A stretch of 64,000 nt of DNA from Enterobacter kobei (GCF_001729765.1 NZ_CP017181.1:992001-1056000), one strand, 5' to 3'. Shown: positions 1 to 10,100, numbered from the stretch's first letter. Notes: a model not told the origin generated them from the letters alone. Program-made: numbers and translations.

Positions 1-302
1 TTACTCTGCTCTCCGGCCTGTTCCTGATCTCATCGGCGAATGCGGAAGAGAAAACGCTAACGCCTCAGCAGCAACGGATGACGACCTGTAATCAACAGGC
101 GACGTCCCAGAGTCTGAAAGGCGATGCCCGTAAGACCTATATGAGCGACTGCCTTAAAAACGGTGCCGCGAAGCCTGGCGAAAAAAGTCTGACGCCGCAG
201 CAGCAAAAAATGCGCGAGTGTAATGCGAAAGCGACCGAACAGTCCCTGAAGGGAGACGATCGCAGCAAGTTCATGAGTGCCTGTCTGAAGAAACAAGTGT
301 AG
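1..302 (+). CDS. psiF: PsiF, phosphate-starvation-inducible protein (5' end missing)
   Basis: The reading frame enters from the left edge, so the start codon and the first part of the signal peptide are outside the window. What remains is 99 residues: the end of a signal peptide (hydrophobic stretch ending ANA, then EE) followed by two tandem repeats of about 37 residues. Each repeat begins LTPQQQ, contains a CN pair, SLKGD and MS-x-CLK, so it carries two cysteines. This is the PsiF repeat. In E. coli psiF lies just downstream of phoA and is induced by phosphate starvation; the protein is periplasmic and its molecular function is unknown. The Pho operator itself would be upstream of this window. 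Confidence 0.93.
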   Translation, partial: TLLSGLFLISSANAEEKTLTPQQQRMTTCNQQATSQSLKGDARKTYMSDCLKNGAAKPGEKSLTPQQQKMRECNAKATEQSLKGDDRSKFMSACLKKQV

Positions 303-368
303 TTCTAACGGGTGAGTGGCGTCGGCTGCTCACCCGAAATTTCATACTTTCCCCGCAGTCCCCCTCTC

Positions 369-374
369 TATAAT
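369..374 (+). promoter_or_regulatory. Probable -10 box for dgcC
   Basis: A perfect TATAAT lies 31 bases before the chosen dgcC start. No good -35 box is visible 16-18 bases upstream, which fits an activator-dependent or stationary-phase promoter. In E. coli this gene is switched on by CsgD with RpoS, but no CsgD site was identified here. Confidence 0.5.
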
Positions 375-404
375 TTGGGAAAATGTTTCAGAATATTCCC
401 AAAA

Positions 405-1508
405 ATGATGAATGATGAAACGTATTACAACAAAAAGCGCATTCGGGAAGAGTGGAGTTTAACCCTTTCTCAGGATGACCCTTATCGCGCCGGCATCCAG
501 TTTGCCCGGCGGGTTCGGCTGGCGCGCGCTGTTGGTCTGGCAGCCATGTTTTTCCCCGTGGCGGGAATGCTGGTCATCCATTTTTTACCCGGCGGATGGT
601 GGTTGATCCTGGTAGGGTGGGCGTTCGTCTGGCCCCATTTTGCCTGGCAGTTATCCTGCCGCGCCGCGTCACCTCACCAGCAGGAGATTTTCAACCTTAA
701 GATGGATGCCATTATCGCCGGGCTCTGGATTGGCGTGATGGGGCTGTATGCATTACCCACGGCAGCGCTGGTAATGATGGTGGGAATGAACATGATGGGC
801 TCCGGTGGCTGCCGCCTGTTTCTTGTGGGGATAACGTTAACCCTCCTGACCGCGCTGGTGACGCTGCCCCTCGTCGGGAAAGTAACTGTCTTCAACCCCG
901 ATCCCGTGGAGTGGGGCTTAACGCTTCCGGTGCTCATGCTTTATCCCATGCTGTTTGCCTGGCTCAGCCACCGGACGGCCATCAGGCTTGCGGAACATAA
1001 GCGGCGGCTGGAAATGATGAGTACCCGCGACGGCATGACCGGGGTCTTTAACCGACGACACTGGGAAATGCTGCTGCGTAATGAGTTTGAGCACTGCCGC
1101 CGGAGCCACTGCAACGCCACCATTTTGCTGATTGATATCGACCATTTTAAAAACATCAATGATACCTGGGGGCATGACGTGGGCGATAAGGCGATTGTTG
1201 CTCTTACCCGTCAGCTTCAGATGTCAGTCAGGTCAGGCGATGCGATAGGCCGTTTTGGCGGAGATGAGTTTGCCGTGATTATGTCGCAGACAGCGGCTGA
1301 AAGCGCCATCGCCGTCATGTCTCGGGTTCACGAGCGTCTGGAAACGTTGTCCTTACCGTGCGCACCGAAAGAGCCTCTGCGCATCAGCGTAGGCATTGCC
1401 CCCTGGGGGCCACAGTTTGGACATTATCGGGAATGGCTGAAGGCGGCAGATGTGGCGCTGTATAAGGCGAAAAATGCCGGGCGCGGCCGCACCGAAGTGG
1501 CCGCCTGA
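405..1508 (+). CDS. dgcC: Diguanylate cyclase DgcC (AdrA/YaiC)
   Basis: Makes cyclic di-GMP from two GTP; in E. coli and Salmonella this pool activates cellulose synthase BcsA during biofilm formation. The N-terminal half is a membrane sensor region of the MASE2 type with several hydrophobic segments (about residues 20-190). The C-terminal half is a GGDEF domain: the catalytic GGDEF is residues 285-289, and an RxxD inhibitory site (RSGD, 276-279) lies five residues before it, so the enzyme should be active and feedback-inhibited. The start is uncertain. From memory the E. coli protein (371 aa) begins MFPKIMND, and the matching codon here (393-395) is ATA, so I use the ATG at 405 (367 aa). A longer frame reaches 312. 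No strong ribosome binding site precedes either. Confidence 0.93.
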   Translation: MMNDETYYNKKRIREEWSLTLSQDDPYRAGIQFARRVRLARAVGLAAMFFPVAGMLVIHFLPGGWWLILVGWAFVWPHFAWQLSCRAASPHQQEIFNLKMDAIIAGLWIGVMGLYALPTAALVMMVGMNMMGSGGCRLFLVGITLTLLTALVTLPLVGKVTVFNPDPVEWGLTLPVLMLYPMLFAWLSHRTAIRLAEHKRRLEMMSTRDGMTGVFNRRHWEMLLRNEFEHCRRSHCNATILLIDIDHFKNINDTWGHDVGDKAIVALTRQLQMSVRSGDAIGRFGGDEFAVIMSQTAAESAIAVMSRVHERLETLSLPCAPKEPLRISVGIAPWGPQFGHYREWLKAADVALYKAKNAGRGRTEVAA

Positions 1509-1522
1509 CGCCCGGTCAGAAA

Positions 1523-2332
1523 TCAGGATTTACTCAGCTTCTCTGATTTTTCCATGCATTTTGCCATCGCCTCGATGACGGCAGAGCGGAATCCACGTTC
1601 TTCCAACACTCGTACCGCTTCGATGGTCGTGCCGCCAGGCGAGCAGACCATGTCCTTCAGTTCGCCCGGATGTTTACCGGTCTCCAGCACCATTTTGGCG
1701 GAACCCATCACCGCCTGCGCGGCGAATTTATACGCCTGCGCACGCGGCATGCCGCCAAGCACGGCGGCGTCGGCCATGGCTTCTAAAAACATGAACACGT
1801 ATGCAGGTGCAGAGCCGCTGACGCCGACAACAGGATGGATCATGGATTCCGCAATCACTTCCGCCTCACCGAAGCAGCGGAAAATGTTCAGCACATCAGC
1901 CACCTCTTCTGAGGTCACCAGCGCGTTAGGGGTGACGGAGGTCATACTGGCATTAACCAGTGAGGGAGTATTGGGCATCGCGCGGACGATTTTACGGTCA
2001 TGACCGAGCGCGCGGGCCAGTTGATCGAGCGTCACGCCCGCGGCAATCGACACGACCAGCGTCTCTTTATTCAGACTGGAGGTGATGTCGCTCAACACTT
2101 TGATCATGATGTTCGGCTTAACGGCGCCAAAGACGATATCGGCGACCTGGGCGACTTCCTGCGCGCTTTCGGCGGCGTTGATCCCGTATTGATCGCGCAA
2201 TGCGGCGACGTTGTCCGGTGACGGGGTATAGACCCAAATCTGACCGGGCAGAACCTGCCCGCTGGCGATCAGGCCGCCCAGGATGGCTTTGCCCATGTTA
2301 CCGCAGCCGATAAACCCGATTTTCTTATCCAT
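1523..2332 (-). CDS. proC: Pyrroline-5-carboxylate reductase
   Basis: Catalyses the last step of proline synthesis, reducing 1-pyrroline-5-carboxylate with NAD(P)H in the cytoplasm. The 269-residue product matches the E. coli length. It has an N-terminal Rossmann fold with GCGNMG (GxGxxG) at residues 9-14 and the family signature DMVCSPGGTTI at 227-237. The ATG at 2332 is preferred over the GTG one codon earlier because GGAG lies seven bases before it. It converges with dgcC with only 14 bases between the stops and is divergent from yaiI, as in E. coli. Confidence 0.97.
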   Translation of the reverse strand: MDKKIGFIGCGNMGKAILGGLIASGQVLPGQIWVYTPSPDNVAALRDQYGINAAESAQEVAQVADIVFGAVKPNIMIKVLSDITSSLNKETLVVSIAAGVTLDQLARALGHDRKIVRAMPNTPSLVNASMTSVTPNALVTSEEVADVLNIFRCFGEAEVIAESMIHPVVGVSGSAPAYVFMFLEAMADAAVLGGMPRAQAYKFAAQAVMGSAKMVLETGKHPGELKDMVCSPGGTTIEAVRVLEERGFRSAVIEAMAKCMEKSEKLSKS

Positions 2333-2429
2333 CACGATTCTCCGTCATTATGCGTTGTTTTCTCTGATTGATAGCTTAACAACGAAATGCAGGCGACAAT
2401 AGTCGGCAGAGACATTATGGGGAGACAAT

Positions 2430-2888
2430 ATGGCGATTTGGGTTGATGCGGACGCGTGTCCGAATGTGATTAAAGAGATTTTATTCCGCGCCGCCGAGCG
2501 CGTTCAGATGCCACTGACGCTGGTGGCGAACCAGAATATCCGCGTTCCGCCTTCGCGCTTTATCCGTTCCTTGCGCGTCCCGGCCGGGTTCGACGTGGCG
2601 GATAATGAAATTGTTCGTCTGTGCAGCCCGGAGGATCTGGTCATTACCGCTGATATTCCACTGGCGGCGGAAGTGCTGGAGAAAGGCGCAGCGGCGCTCA
2701 ACCCGCGCGGTGAACGTTATTCGCCTTCAACCATCCGGGAAAAACTCACTATGCGTGATTTTATGGATACCATGCGGGCCAGCGGCGTGCAGACCGGAGG
2801 GCCGGACAGCCTGTCCCAGCGCGATCGCCAGCAGTTTGCTGCCGAACTGGATAAATGGCTGCTGGAAGTGAAGCGTCGCACAGCGTAA
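2430..2888 (+). CDS. yaiI: YaiI, UPF0178 (DUF188) family protein
   Basis: A 152-residue soluble protein of the UPF0178/DUF188 family. The N-terminus holds the conserved VDADACP motif (residues 4-10), whose clustered acidic residues resemble the metal-binding start of PIN-like nucleases. That resemblance is structural inference only, and the function is unknown. A GGGGAG ribosome binding site is just upstream. It is divergent from proC and lies 144 bases before aroL in the same direction. Confidence 0.93.
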   Translation: MAIWVDADACPNVIKEILFRAAERVQMPLTLVANQNIRVPPSRFIRSLRVPAGFDVADNEIVRLCSPEDLVITADIPLAAEVLEKGAAALNPRGERYSPSTIREKLTMRDFMDTMRASGVQTGGPDSLSQRDRQQFAAELDKWLLEVKRRTA

Positions 2889-2977
2889 TGATAATTATTG
2901 TCACTTTGTGGTACAGTGTGGCTTCCGCAGGGTTGTCATCCCGTACCGCTTTGCAGTAAAGTATTCTACACATCTTC

Positions 2978-2995
2978 TGCAATGATTTCTTTACA
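2978..2995 (+). promoter_or_regulatory. Possible TyrR box upstream of aroL
   Basis: The sequence reads TGCAAT, six bases, TTTACA. It matches 10 of 12 positions of the TyrR box (TGTAAA-N6-TTTACA) and keeps the essential G and C. It lies about 40 bases before the aroL start. In E. coli aroL belongs to the TyrR and TrpR regulons. No second strong box and no clear TrpR operator were seen. Confidence 0.42.
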
Positions 2996-3032
2996 CTCTT
3001 CAGCCATCCGGCATCAAGGGGAACACCTGGCT

Positions 3033-3557
3033 ATGACCCAACCCATCTTTTTAGTTGGCCCCCGCGGCTGTGGGAAAACCACCGTTGGCCTGGAACTGGC
3101 ACGCGCATGTCATCGTCAGTTTGTTGATACCGACCACTGGCTGCAAACCGAGGCCGGCAGAACCATCGCGGACATTGTTGAGCAAGAGGGATGGGAGAGC
3201 TTTCGCGCACGCGAAACGGCCGCGCTGAAAGCGGTCACCACGCCGTCAGCCGTGATTGCGACAGGAGGGGGGATTGTTCTCGCCGAGTGTAACCGGCATT
3301 TTATGCGTGAAAAGGGCATTGTGATCTATCTCTGCGCGCCGGTTTCGGCTCTCGTGGGGCGCCTTGAGGCCTTTCCGGAGGAGGGACAACGTCCGGCGCT
3401 GACCTCCAGACCGCTCAGCGAAGAGGTGAGCGAAGTCCTGGCCGAGCGTGATGCCCTGTACCGTGAAGCGGCGCACCACGTTGTGGATGCTTCTGCGGCA
3501 CCGGAAGAGGTGGTGATTCAGATTATTACCGCCCTGCGTTTGGCTTGTGCCAGCTAA
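3033..3557 (+). CDS. aroL: Shikimate kinase II
   Basis: Phosphorylates shikimate to shikimate 3-phosphate with ATP in the common aromatic pathway. The 174-residue length is identical to E. coli AroL. The P-loop GPRGCGKTT is residues 9-17, the Mg/shikimate-binding DTD is 32-34, Arg58 falls in the substrate-binding segment and GGG is 78-80. The frame is open upstream to 2898, but the ATG at 3033 starts the family sequence MTQP and is preceded by AAGGGG. yaiA follows after 44 bases, as in the E. coli aroL-yaiA-aroM cluster. Confidence 0.97.
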   Translation: MTQPIFLVGPRGCGKTTVGLELARACHRQFVDTDHWLQTEAGRTIADIVEQEGWESFRARETAALKAVTTPSAVIATGGGIVLAECNRHFMREKGIVIYLCAPVSALVGRLEAFPEEGQRPALTSRPLSEEVSEVLAERDALYREAAHHVVDASAAPEEVVIQIITALRLACAS

Positions 3558-3601
3558 CCGCCGTCTATACTGATAGCTCAGACATAAAAAAAGGATGAGC
3601 T

Positions 3602-3793
3602 ATGCCAACCAGACCTCCCTATCCGCGCGAAGCACGTATCGTTACCGTTGAAAAAGGCACAGGCGATCAAACCGTGACCTGGTATCAGCTGCGTGCCGAT
3701 CACCCCAAACCGGACTCGCTGATCAGTGAACATGAGACTGAACAGGAAGCCCTGGATGCCAAACGGCGCTACGAAGATCCCGAAAAGTCATAG
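3602..3793 (+). CDS. yaiA: YaiA family small protein
   Basis: A 63-residue hydrophilic protein nearly identical to E. coli YaiA (same length, MPT-PPYPRE start, YEDP near the end). A good ribosome binding site (AAGGATG) precedes the ATG. The function is unknown. Its place between aroL and aroM suggests co-transcription with the shikimate kinase gene, but a TATACT at 3566-3571 could be a promoter of its own. Confidence 0.92.
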   Translation: MPTRPPYPREARIVTVEKGTGDQTVTWYQLRADHPKPDSLISEHETEQEALDAKRRYEDPEKS

Positions 3794-3898
3794 ATGTTTT
3801 CCTAAACGCTCCGATACCGTGCCTGAATCACACTTTTTACTCATCGCCAATGTTAAGCAGGAGTTAATATTTAGTTATTACAGGTGACTCCGTTACCC

Positions 3899-3936
3899 GC
3901 AGGTGATCTTTACATTTCGCGATGCAGATCACCTGC
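3899..3936. repeat. Perfect 10-bp inverted repeat upstream of aroM
   Basis: GCAGGTGATC (3899-3908) and GATCACCTGC (3927-3936) are exact reverse complements around an 18-base spacer. A further AGGTGA lies at 3882-3887. The structure stands 95 bases before the aroM start. It could be an operator or a hairpin ending the yaiA transcript, although the T-rich stretch after it is interrupted. Confidence 0.7.
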
Positions 3937-4031
3937 TACGCTTGGTGCTGTTTTGTTGAAAAAACGAACTGTGCAGCGTAGTGAGCCTGTACCTGTGTAA
4001 TAAGATTTTGTAGTAATGGAAGGCGAAGACG

Positions 4032-4709
4032 ATGAAGGCAACGTTGGCGATCCTCACTATTGGTGTGGTCCCTGTAAGCGAAGTGTTACCGCTTTTAACC
4101 GAGCATGTCTCTGAACAGCAGATCACGCATCTCAGCCTGCTTGGTAAGATGAGCCGGGAAGAGGTCATGGAGGACTACGCTGTTGAGGCGGGGGAGGAGC
4201 CCCTGGCGACGTTATTAAGCGACGGTAAACTGGCGCATGTTTCACGACAGAAAATTGAGCGTTCGCTGCAGGCAGTGATAGAAGTGCTCGATAATCAAGA
4301 TTATGACGTTATTTTGCTGATGAGTACCGCCCCCATTAAGGGACTGGTGGCGCGCAATGCGATTTTGCTTGAGCCAATGCGCATCATTCCGCCGTTGGTG
4401 GCCTCTATTGTTGACGGGCATCAGGTGGGGGTGATTGTGCCGATGGAAGAGCTCATGAACAACCAGGAAGCAAAATGGCACGTGCTTGAAAAAACGCCTC
4501 TGTATGCCCTGGCAAATCCCTTCTGGGACAGCGAGGCCAAACTGATCGCTGCCGGGAAGGCGCTACTGGAGAAAGGGGCGGATGTGTTGATACTGGACTG
4601 CCTCGGTTTCCATCAGCATCACCGTGATTTATTGCAAAAGGCGCTGGACGTGCCGGTGCTGTTATCAAATGTTCTGATGGCGCGCCTGGCTTCCGAACTC
4701 CTGATGTAA
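4032..4709 (+). CDS. aroM: AroM family protein
   Basis: 225 residues, the same length as E. coli AroM, with the family start [12 protein letters not shown] and the conserved stretch [12 protein letters not shown] in the C-terminal half. In E. coli it is transcribed with aroL and responds to TyrR. The biochemical function is not established; the fold resembles Asp/Glu racemase-like proteins, which is inference. No signal peptide or membrane segment is seen. The ribosome binding site is GGAAGGCGA. Confidence 0.93.
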   Translation: MKATLAILTIGVVPVSEVLPLLTEHVSEQQITHLSLLGKMSREEVMEDYAVEAGEEPLATLLSDGKLAHVSRQKIERSLQAVIEVLDNQDYDVILLMSTAPIKGLVARNAILLEPMRIIPPLVASIVDGHQVGVIVPMEELMNNQEAKWHVLEKTPLYALANPFWDSEAKLIAAGKALLEKGADVLILDCLGFHQHHRDLLQKALDVPVLLSNVLMARLASELLM

Positions 4710-4718
4710 TGATTTTGC

Positions 4719-4748
4719 GTGACAGGCAATGAGCATGGCCCCTATAGT
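4719..4748 (+). promoter_or_regulatory. Probable sigma-70 promoter of ppnP
   Basis: GTGACA (4719-4724), an 18-base spacer and TATAGT (4743-4748) lie about 30 bases before the ppnP start, giving a short leader. Confidence 0.6.
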
Positions 4749-4750
4749 GA

Positions 4751-5068
<318 letters not shown>

Positions 5069-5070
5069 AA

Positions 5071-5112
5071 AAAAAGCCGGGTGACGCTAACGCTTACCCG
5101 GCCTGTGTTTTG
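5071..5112. terminator. Bidirectional terminator between ppnP and rdgC
   Basis: The stem GCCGGGT (5076-5082)/ACCCGGC (5096-5102) has a run of A before it and a T-rich tail after it. It can therefore end ppnP on the plus strand and rdgC on the minus strand. Confidence 0.85.
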
Positions 5113-5116
5113 CCTG

Positions 5117-6031
5117 TTATCTCTGCGCTTCGCCGCCGAGGCCTTCCACCAGATTCTGAATTAACGCCGCCAGCTCACCGGTCATCAGGATAAAGTCCGC
5201 ATCAAAACGCTGGGCGTAATCTTCCCGGTCAATATCTTCGTTTTGATCGCGCAGCTCATCACAGAACTTCAGACGCTTCACGGAGCCGTCATCACACATC
5301 ACGAACTGAATGCGCTGCTGCCAGTCGAGCGCCAGTTTGGTAACGACTTTCCCGGCTTCGATGTGTACCGCGATTTCGTCACTCACCAGATCCTGCTTTT
5401 TGGCGCGGATCACGCCGCCATCTTCCAGCAGGGCTTTCAGCTCGGCTTCATCCAGAATCTGGAAACCTTGCGCCGCAGTACCACTGCGAACCCATTCTGT
5501 CAGGGTCAGCTCAATCGGCGTTTCCAGTGCCAGCGGAACGACCGGTAAAGAACCGATACTTTTACGCAGCAGGGCCAGGGTATCTTCTGCTTTTTTGGCG
5601 CTGGCGCAGTCGACCATGATCAGCCCGTTAACGGTATCGATCCACATCATCGTCTGGCTAAAGCGGCTAAAAGCGCGCGGCAGCAGAGAGTGCAGGACTT
5701 CATCTTTCAGCGAATCTTTTTCGGTTTTTTTCAGCTTGCGGCCCTGCTCGGCTTCCAGCTTGAAGATTTTTGCTTCAAGCGCTTGCTTCACCACCGGCGT
5801 GGGCAGAATTTTCTCTTCTTTGCGAGCGCAAACGATGATTTGTCCCGTGCTGCTGGCGTGGGTCAGGGCATCGCTTTGTGAACCCATTGGCGGAACCCAA
5901 CCGGTTTTTGCCATATCCTGGCTACCGCAAGGGGAAAAGCTATAAGCGGCTAACTGTTTTTCCATCTCTTCTGCACGCAGCGAAACGTCGCGGCTGAGAC
6001 GGTAAACCATCAAATTTTTGAACCACAGCAT
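5117..6031 (-). CDS. rdgC: Recombination-associated protein RdgC
   Basis: A nucleoid-associated DNA-binding protein that forms a ring-shaped dimer around duplex DNA and restrains RecA-driven recombination. 304 residues against 303 in E. coli, with the near-invariant stretches [12 protein letters not shown] at the start and [17 protein letters not shown] in the middle. The frame is open four codons further upstream, but the ATG at 6031 matches the family start and has GGAA at the right distance. It is divergent from mak. Confidence 0.97.
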   Translation of the reverse strand: MLWFKNLMVYRLSRDVSLRAEEMEKQLAAYSFSPCGSQDMAKTGWVPPMGSQSDALTHASSTGQIIVCARKEEKILPTPVVKQALEAKIFKLEAEQGRKLKKTEKDSLKDEVLHSLLPRAFSRFSQTMMWIDTVNGLIMVDCASAKKAEDTLALLRKSIGSLPVVPLALETPIELTLTEWVRSGTAAQGFQILDEAELKALLEDGGVIRAKKQDLVSDEIAVHIEAGKVVTKLALDWQQRIQFVMCDDGSVKRLKFCDELRDQNEDIDREDYAQRFDADFILMTGELAALIQNLVEGLGGEAQR

Positions 6032-6154
6032 GATAATTTCCACGGCCTTGTCGTTAAATCAGCGGGCATGATAACGAATTGTCGCATCGCTTGCATTGCT
6101 AATCGGGAAGCGTGCTTCTACTCTGTTGATAATCAAAAGAATGAGGAGAGTCTT

Positions 6155-7059
6155 GTGCGTATTGGGATTGATTTGGGCGGCACCAAAACAGAAGTCATTG
6201 CACTGAGCGAGCAGGGGGAACAGCTGTTCCGCCACCGTCTGCCTACGCCGCGCGATGATTACCACCAGACCATCGAGACGATTGCCCGGCTGGTCGATAT
6301 GGCCGAGCAGGCGACAGGGCAAAGCGGTACCGTCGGGATGGGTATCCCGGGGTCAATCTCCCCTTATACCGGCGTGGTTAAAAATGCTAACTCCACCTGG
6401 CTGAACGGTCAGCCGTTTGATAAAGATTTAAGCGCGCGTCTGAACCGGGAAGTGCGTCTGGCCAATGACGCCAACTGCCTGGCGGTCTCCGAAGCCGTTG
6501 ATGGCGCCGCCGCAGGGGCGCAGACCGTTTTTGCGGTGATTATCGGGACCGGCTGCGGTGCGGGCGTGGCGTTTGGGGGCGTTCGCACATCGGTGGCAAC
6601 GGCACGGCGGGCGAGTGGGGGCACAATCCGCTGCCGTGGATGGATGAAGATGAACTCAAATACCGCGCCGACGTGCCGTGTTACTGCGGCAAGCAGGGCT
6701 GTATTGAGACGTTTATCTCCGGCACCGGTTTTGCGACCGATTACCACCGCCTGAGCGGTCGACCGCTCAAGGGTAATGAAATCATGCGTCTGGTTGAAGA
6801 ACAGGATCCGGTGGCTGAACTGGCCCTGAGCCGTTACGAAATGCGTCTGGCAAAATCGCTGGCGCACGTCGTGAATATTCTCGATCCGGACGTGATTGTG
6901 CTGGGGGGCGGGATGAGCAACGTTGACCGCTTGTACGCCACGGTGCCAAATCTTGTGAAGCAATGGGTTTTCGGCGGCGAGTGTGAAACCCCGATCCGCA
7001 AAGCCGTCCACGGCGACTCCAGCGGCGTGCGCGGCGCGGCGTGGCTGTGGCCGGAATAA
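6155..7059 (+). pseudogene. mak: Fructokinase Mak (ROK family), one-base frameshift
   Basis: Mak phosphorylates fructose (and mannose) with ATP. It is a ROK-family sugar kinase. The GTG at 6155 with GAGGAG upstream starts [11 protein letters not shown], the ATP-binding motif at residues 6-11. The frame is intact through [14 protein letters not shown], then fails. The rest of the protein, beginning [15 protein letters not shown] and including the ROK zinc motif CYCGKQGC, continues in the -1 frame to a stop at 7059. One base, probably a C in the GGGGGC-GTTCG stretch at 6575-6585, appears to be missing. Restored length would be about 301 residues, as in E. coli. It is either a real recent inactivation or a sequencing error; the downstream half shows no other decay. 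Confidence 0.88.
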
Positions 7060-7139
7060 AAGCAAAACAGCAACGCAAGTTGCTGTTTTTGATGTTTGTA
7101 CCCTCTCCCTGTGGGAGAGGGCCAGGGTGAGGGCACCAG
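7060..7139. repeat. Composite terminator plus REP-like repeat, copy A
   Basis: The first part is a hairpin, AAAACAGCAAC (7064-7074)/GTTGCTGTTTT (7079-7089), which serves as the mak terminator. Ten to twelve bases later comes the palindrome CCCTCTCCC (7101-7109)/GGGAGAGGG (7113-7121), followed by AGGGTGAGGGCA. The same two-part arrangement recurs at 31111-31192 and, inverted, at 42831-42915. It separates the convergent genes mak and sbcC; araJ, found here in K-12, is absent. Confidence 0.85.
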
Positions 7140-7157
7140 ACCGCAGCGACCCTTTAT

Positions 7158-10100
7158 TCACCCCACCGCAAACTCCCTGTCCAGCCTGCTATACCCCAGC
7201 CCATTAATCTTCTTCACCTTAATCTGCACCGGTATGCGCTCTTTCATCGCCTCGACGTGGCTAATGACGCCGATGGTTTTCCCGGTAGCGTTCAGCGCGT
7301 CGAGCGCATCCAGTGCGATATCCAGCGTTTCACTGTCGAGGGTGCCGAATCCTTCATCCAGGAACAGCGAATCGATTCGCGTTTTGTGGCTCACCAGATC
7401 GGAAAGCGCCAGCGCCAGCGCCAGGCTGACCAGGAAGCTCTCGCCGCCAGAGAGCGTGCGTGTATCGCGTACGGCATCTGCCTGCCAGGTGTCGACCACT
7501 TCCAGCTCCAGCGCATCGCTGGCTTTGCGCTGCAGCAGATAACGCCCGTGCAGGCGATTTAGCTGCTGGTTAGCAAGCCAGACGAGATTATCCAGCGTCA
7601 GCCCCTGAGCGAACTTACGGAACTTATCGCCGGTACTGGAGCCGATCAGCGCGTTCAGATAGCCCCAGTCGTCGGCCTGACGCGCGGCCTCTTCAATTTG
7701 CTGCATCAACGTCAGCTGATGCTGACGGTTGTCGCTGTCCTGCTTGAGCTGCTGGCGGATCTCGCCCTGATGCGTGGTGTTCTCGCGAAGCTGTTGCGCC
7801 AGCTGCTGCAGCTGGATTTGCAAAGTGGATGCATCGGCCTCGAGACCTTCCGGGCGCAGCGCAACATGCGCCTGTAGCTGCTGGTTCGCCTGGCCGGATA
7901 GCGCCGTGGCCTGCTGTATCTGGTTTTCCAGCGACTGCTTCAGCTGTTCGAGGCCACGGAGGATGTCATCATCCAGCAGAGCGGCAATGAACGCCTCCCT
8001 GTCGGCAAAACAGCTGGCAGAGAGCGCCGCGGAGAATTGGGTCTGCGACTGTTGCAGGCGCTCTTGCTCCAGCGCCTCCTGTTGCTGCTGGGCGGTAAGC
8101 TGGCTTTGCAGCGATACGCATTCATCGTGAATGGCGCGCCAGCCATCAGGAATGGCCGGTTCGGTCTCTTCGGTGTGGGTTGCCGGAAGTGTGTCGAGCA
8201 ACGGCTTCAGAGCGTTGCTGCGTTCCACAAGCACGCCGTGCTGCGTTTGTTTTTCCTGCCACTGCGCGAATTCTCCTTCGCGGGCGCGCAGCCAGGCGGC
8301 TTCGTTCCCCTCTTCGGGAACGCTAAGCGACAGCGTGAGCAGGGTGTGTTCCAGCGTCTGGCGTGTCGCCGTCAGCTGCTGCTGATACTGGCGCGCCTGC
8401 GCTTCCTGTTCGTTCAGCTGGTTTTGCAGGGTAAGACGCTGGCTGAGCTGATAAAGCTGGCGCTCATAGTGTTCCTGCTCGTTTATCCATGGCGCGATAT
8501 CTTCCTGAATATTCAATGTGATATTCAGGGACGCGCAGATCTCAAGCCACTCTTTAGTGAGTGCTTGCTCTTCCTCAGACAGGGTCTGCACGTCGCCCGT
8601 CTCGCGCTGAATCTGCTGAGCCAGAGCATTAACCTGCCCCAGCACCAGCAGGCCTTCTTCTTTTAGCGCGGCCACCTCTTTTTCCAGCGCATCACGGCGG
8701 CGCTGGTTATCCGTCAGCTCAAGCGATTGATATTGCTCAACGGCGGGATGCTCGCAGGAACCGCACAGGGGACAAGGTTTGCCTGCCTCAAGCTGTGAAC
8801 GATAGCTTTCCAGATCTTTAATTGTCGCTTCACGCTCGCACAGGGCCTTCAGATCCAGATAGTGCTGGTGTTTCTCTTTGTACTGCTGGCGGCGCAGCGT
8901 CAACGTTTCATTAAGTTTGCTCTGCTCCGCCTGAGCTTTCTGTACGCTTTCATTGCTCTGGCGCAGGCGCTTTTGCAGCGGCTGATAGCGAGCGTGTAGC
9001 GACGTCAGCCGCTGGCGCTGCGTGCGTGACCGGGACTGCTGCTCCATTGCCACGTTGACCTCATCCGCCGTCAGCGTGAGCGTATTTTCCGGCATGTCAG
9101 TCAGCTTGTTACGCAACTCAGTCATCCGCGCAGCGTGCGTGGCTAACTGGTTTTTATCGCGGTTAAGCTGTGAGAAGAGCGCGCGCCATCCGGCAATCTC
9201 CTGACCCAGCAGGCGATAACGTTCGTGCTCCGCCAGCCACTGCGCCAGCGCCGTCAGTTCAGTATCAAGCTCGGCGTGGGTACGCAGGGCACTATTACGG
9301 ATCCGCGCGCGCAGCGCGGTTTTGGCTTGTAAGCGAGTATTTACTTCAATAATTCGCTGCTGGGTTTGCGCCAGACGCGCGGTTTGCTCCTGCTGGTGCG
9401 CCCAGAGCGGACGAAGCTGGGCGGCGGGTTGCGCAAGCTGGAGTTTTGCCAGCTCAGGCGCAGCGTCCGTCAGAGCCTGTTGTGCCTGCTGCTGCAATGC
9501 GGTGATGCGTTGTTGCTCGCGCACAAGCTCATCATGACGGGTAAGCCACTGAAAATGTTTCTGCTGGTTTTGCTGCTGTGCCAGCAACGTTTTCTCTTCG
9601 TCAGTAAGTGCCTGCAAACTTTGCTGTAATTGCTGCTGCTGTTCTTCACTCAGCAGCACGACGCCCGCTGCCTGCGCCTCGCACTTTTCCAGCAGGCTGC
9701 GGGCGGCTTTGTGTTTTTCAAACACCATGGCGGAAATCTGGCCGTAGATTTCGGTGCCGGTCAGCTCTTCCAGCAGCTCTGCGCGATCGCTCGGTTTGGC
9801 ATTCAGGAAGGCGGCAAATTGCCCCTGTGAGAGCAACATTGAACGGGTAAAGCGGCCATAGTCCAGACCGGTGAGCGCGGCGGTTTGCTCCAGCTTGTCC
9901 GTGACTTTATCGGCGAGGATTTTGCCATCTTCGCAGCGGGCCAGCTCCACGCGCGGCGCCTGCAGGTTGCCGTCCGGCTGGTTGCGTGCCCGGTTCTGGC
10001 TCCAGAAGGCGCGGTAGGCGATGCCTTTTACCTCAAACTCCACTTCCGCCAGACACTCGGCGGTATCTCGCGTCATCAGGTCGTTTTGTGCCTGGGAAAC

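Noticed and set aside
6068..6154. Upstream extension of the mak reading frame
   Set aside because: The upstream residues do not match ROK kinases, and the GTG at 6155 has a strong GAGGAG ribosome binding site and starts the family sequence.
6575..6590. Programmed frameshifting to make intact Mak
   Set aside because: There is no standard slippery heptamer or stimulatory hairpin, and orthologs recalled from memory are continuous. A missing base is simpler.
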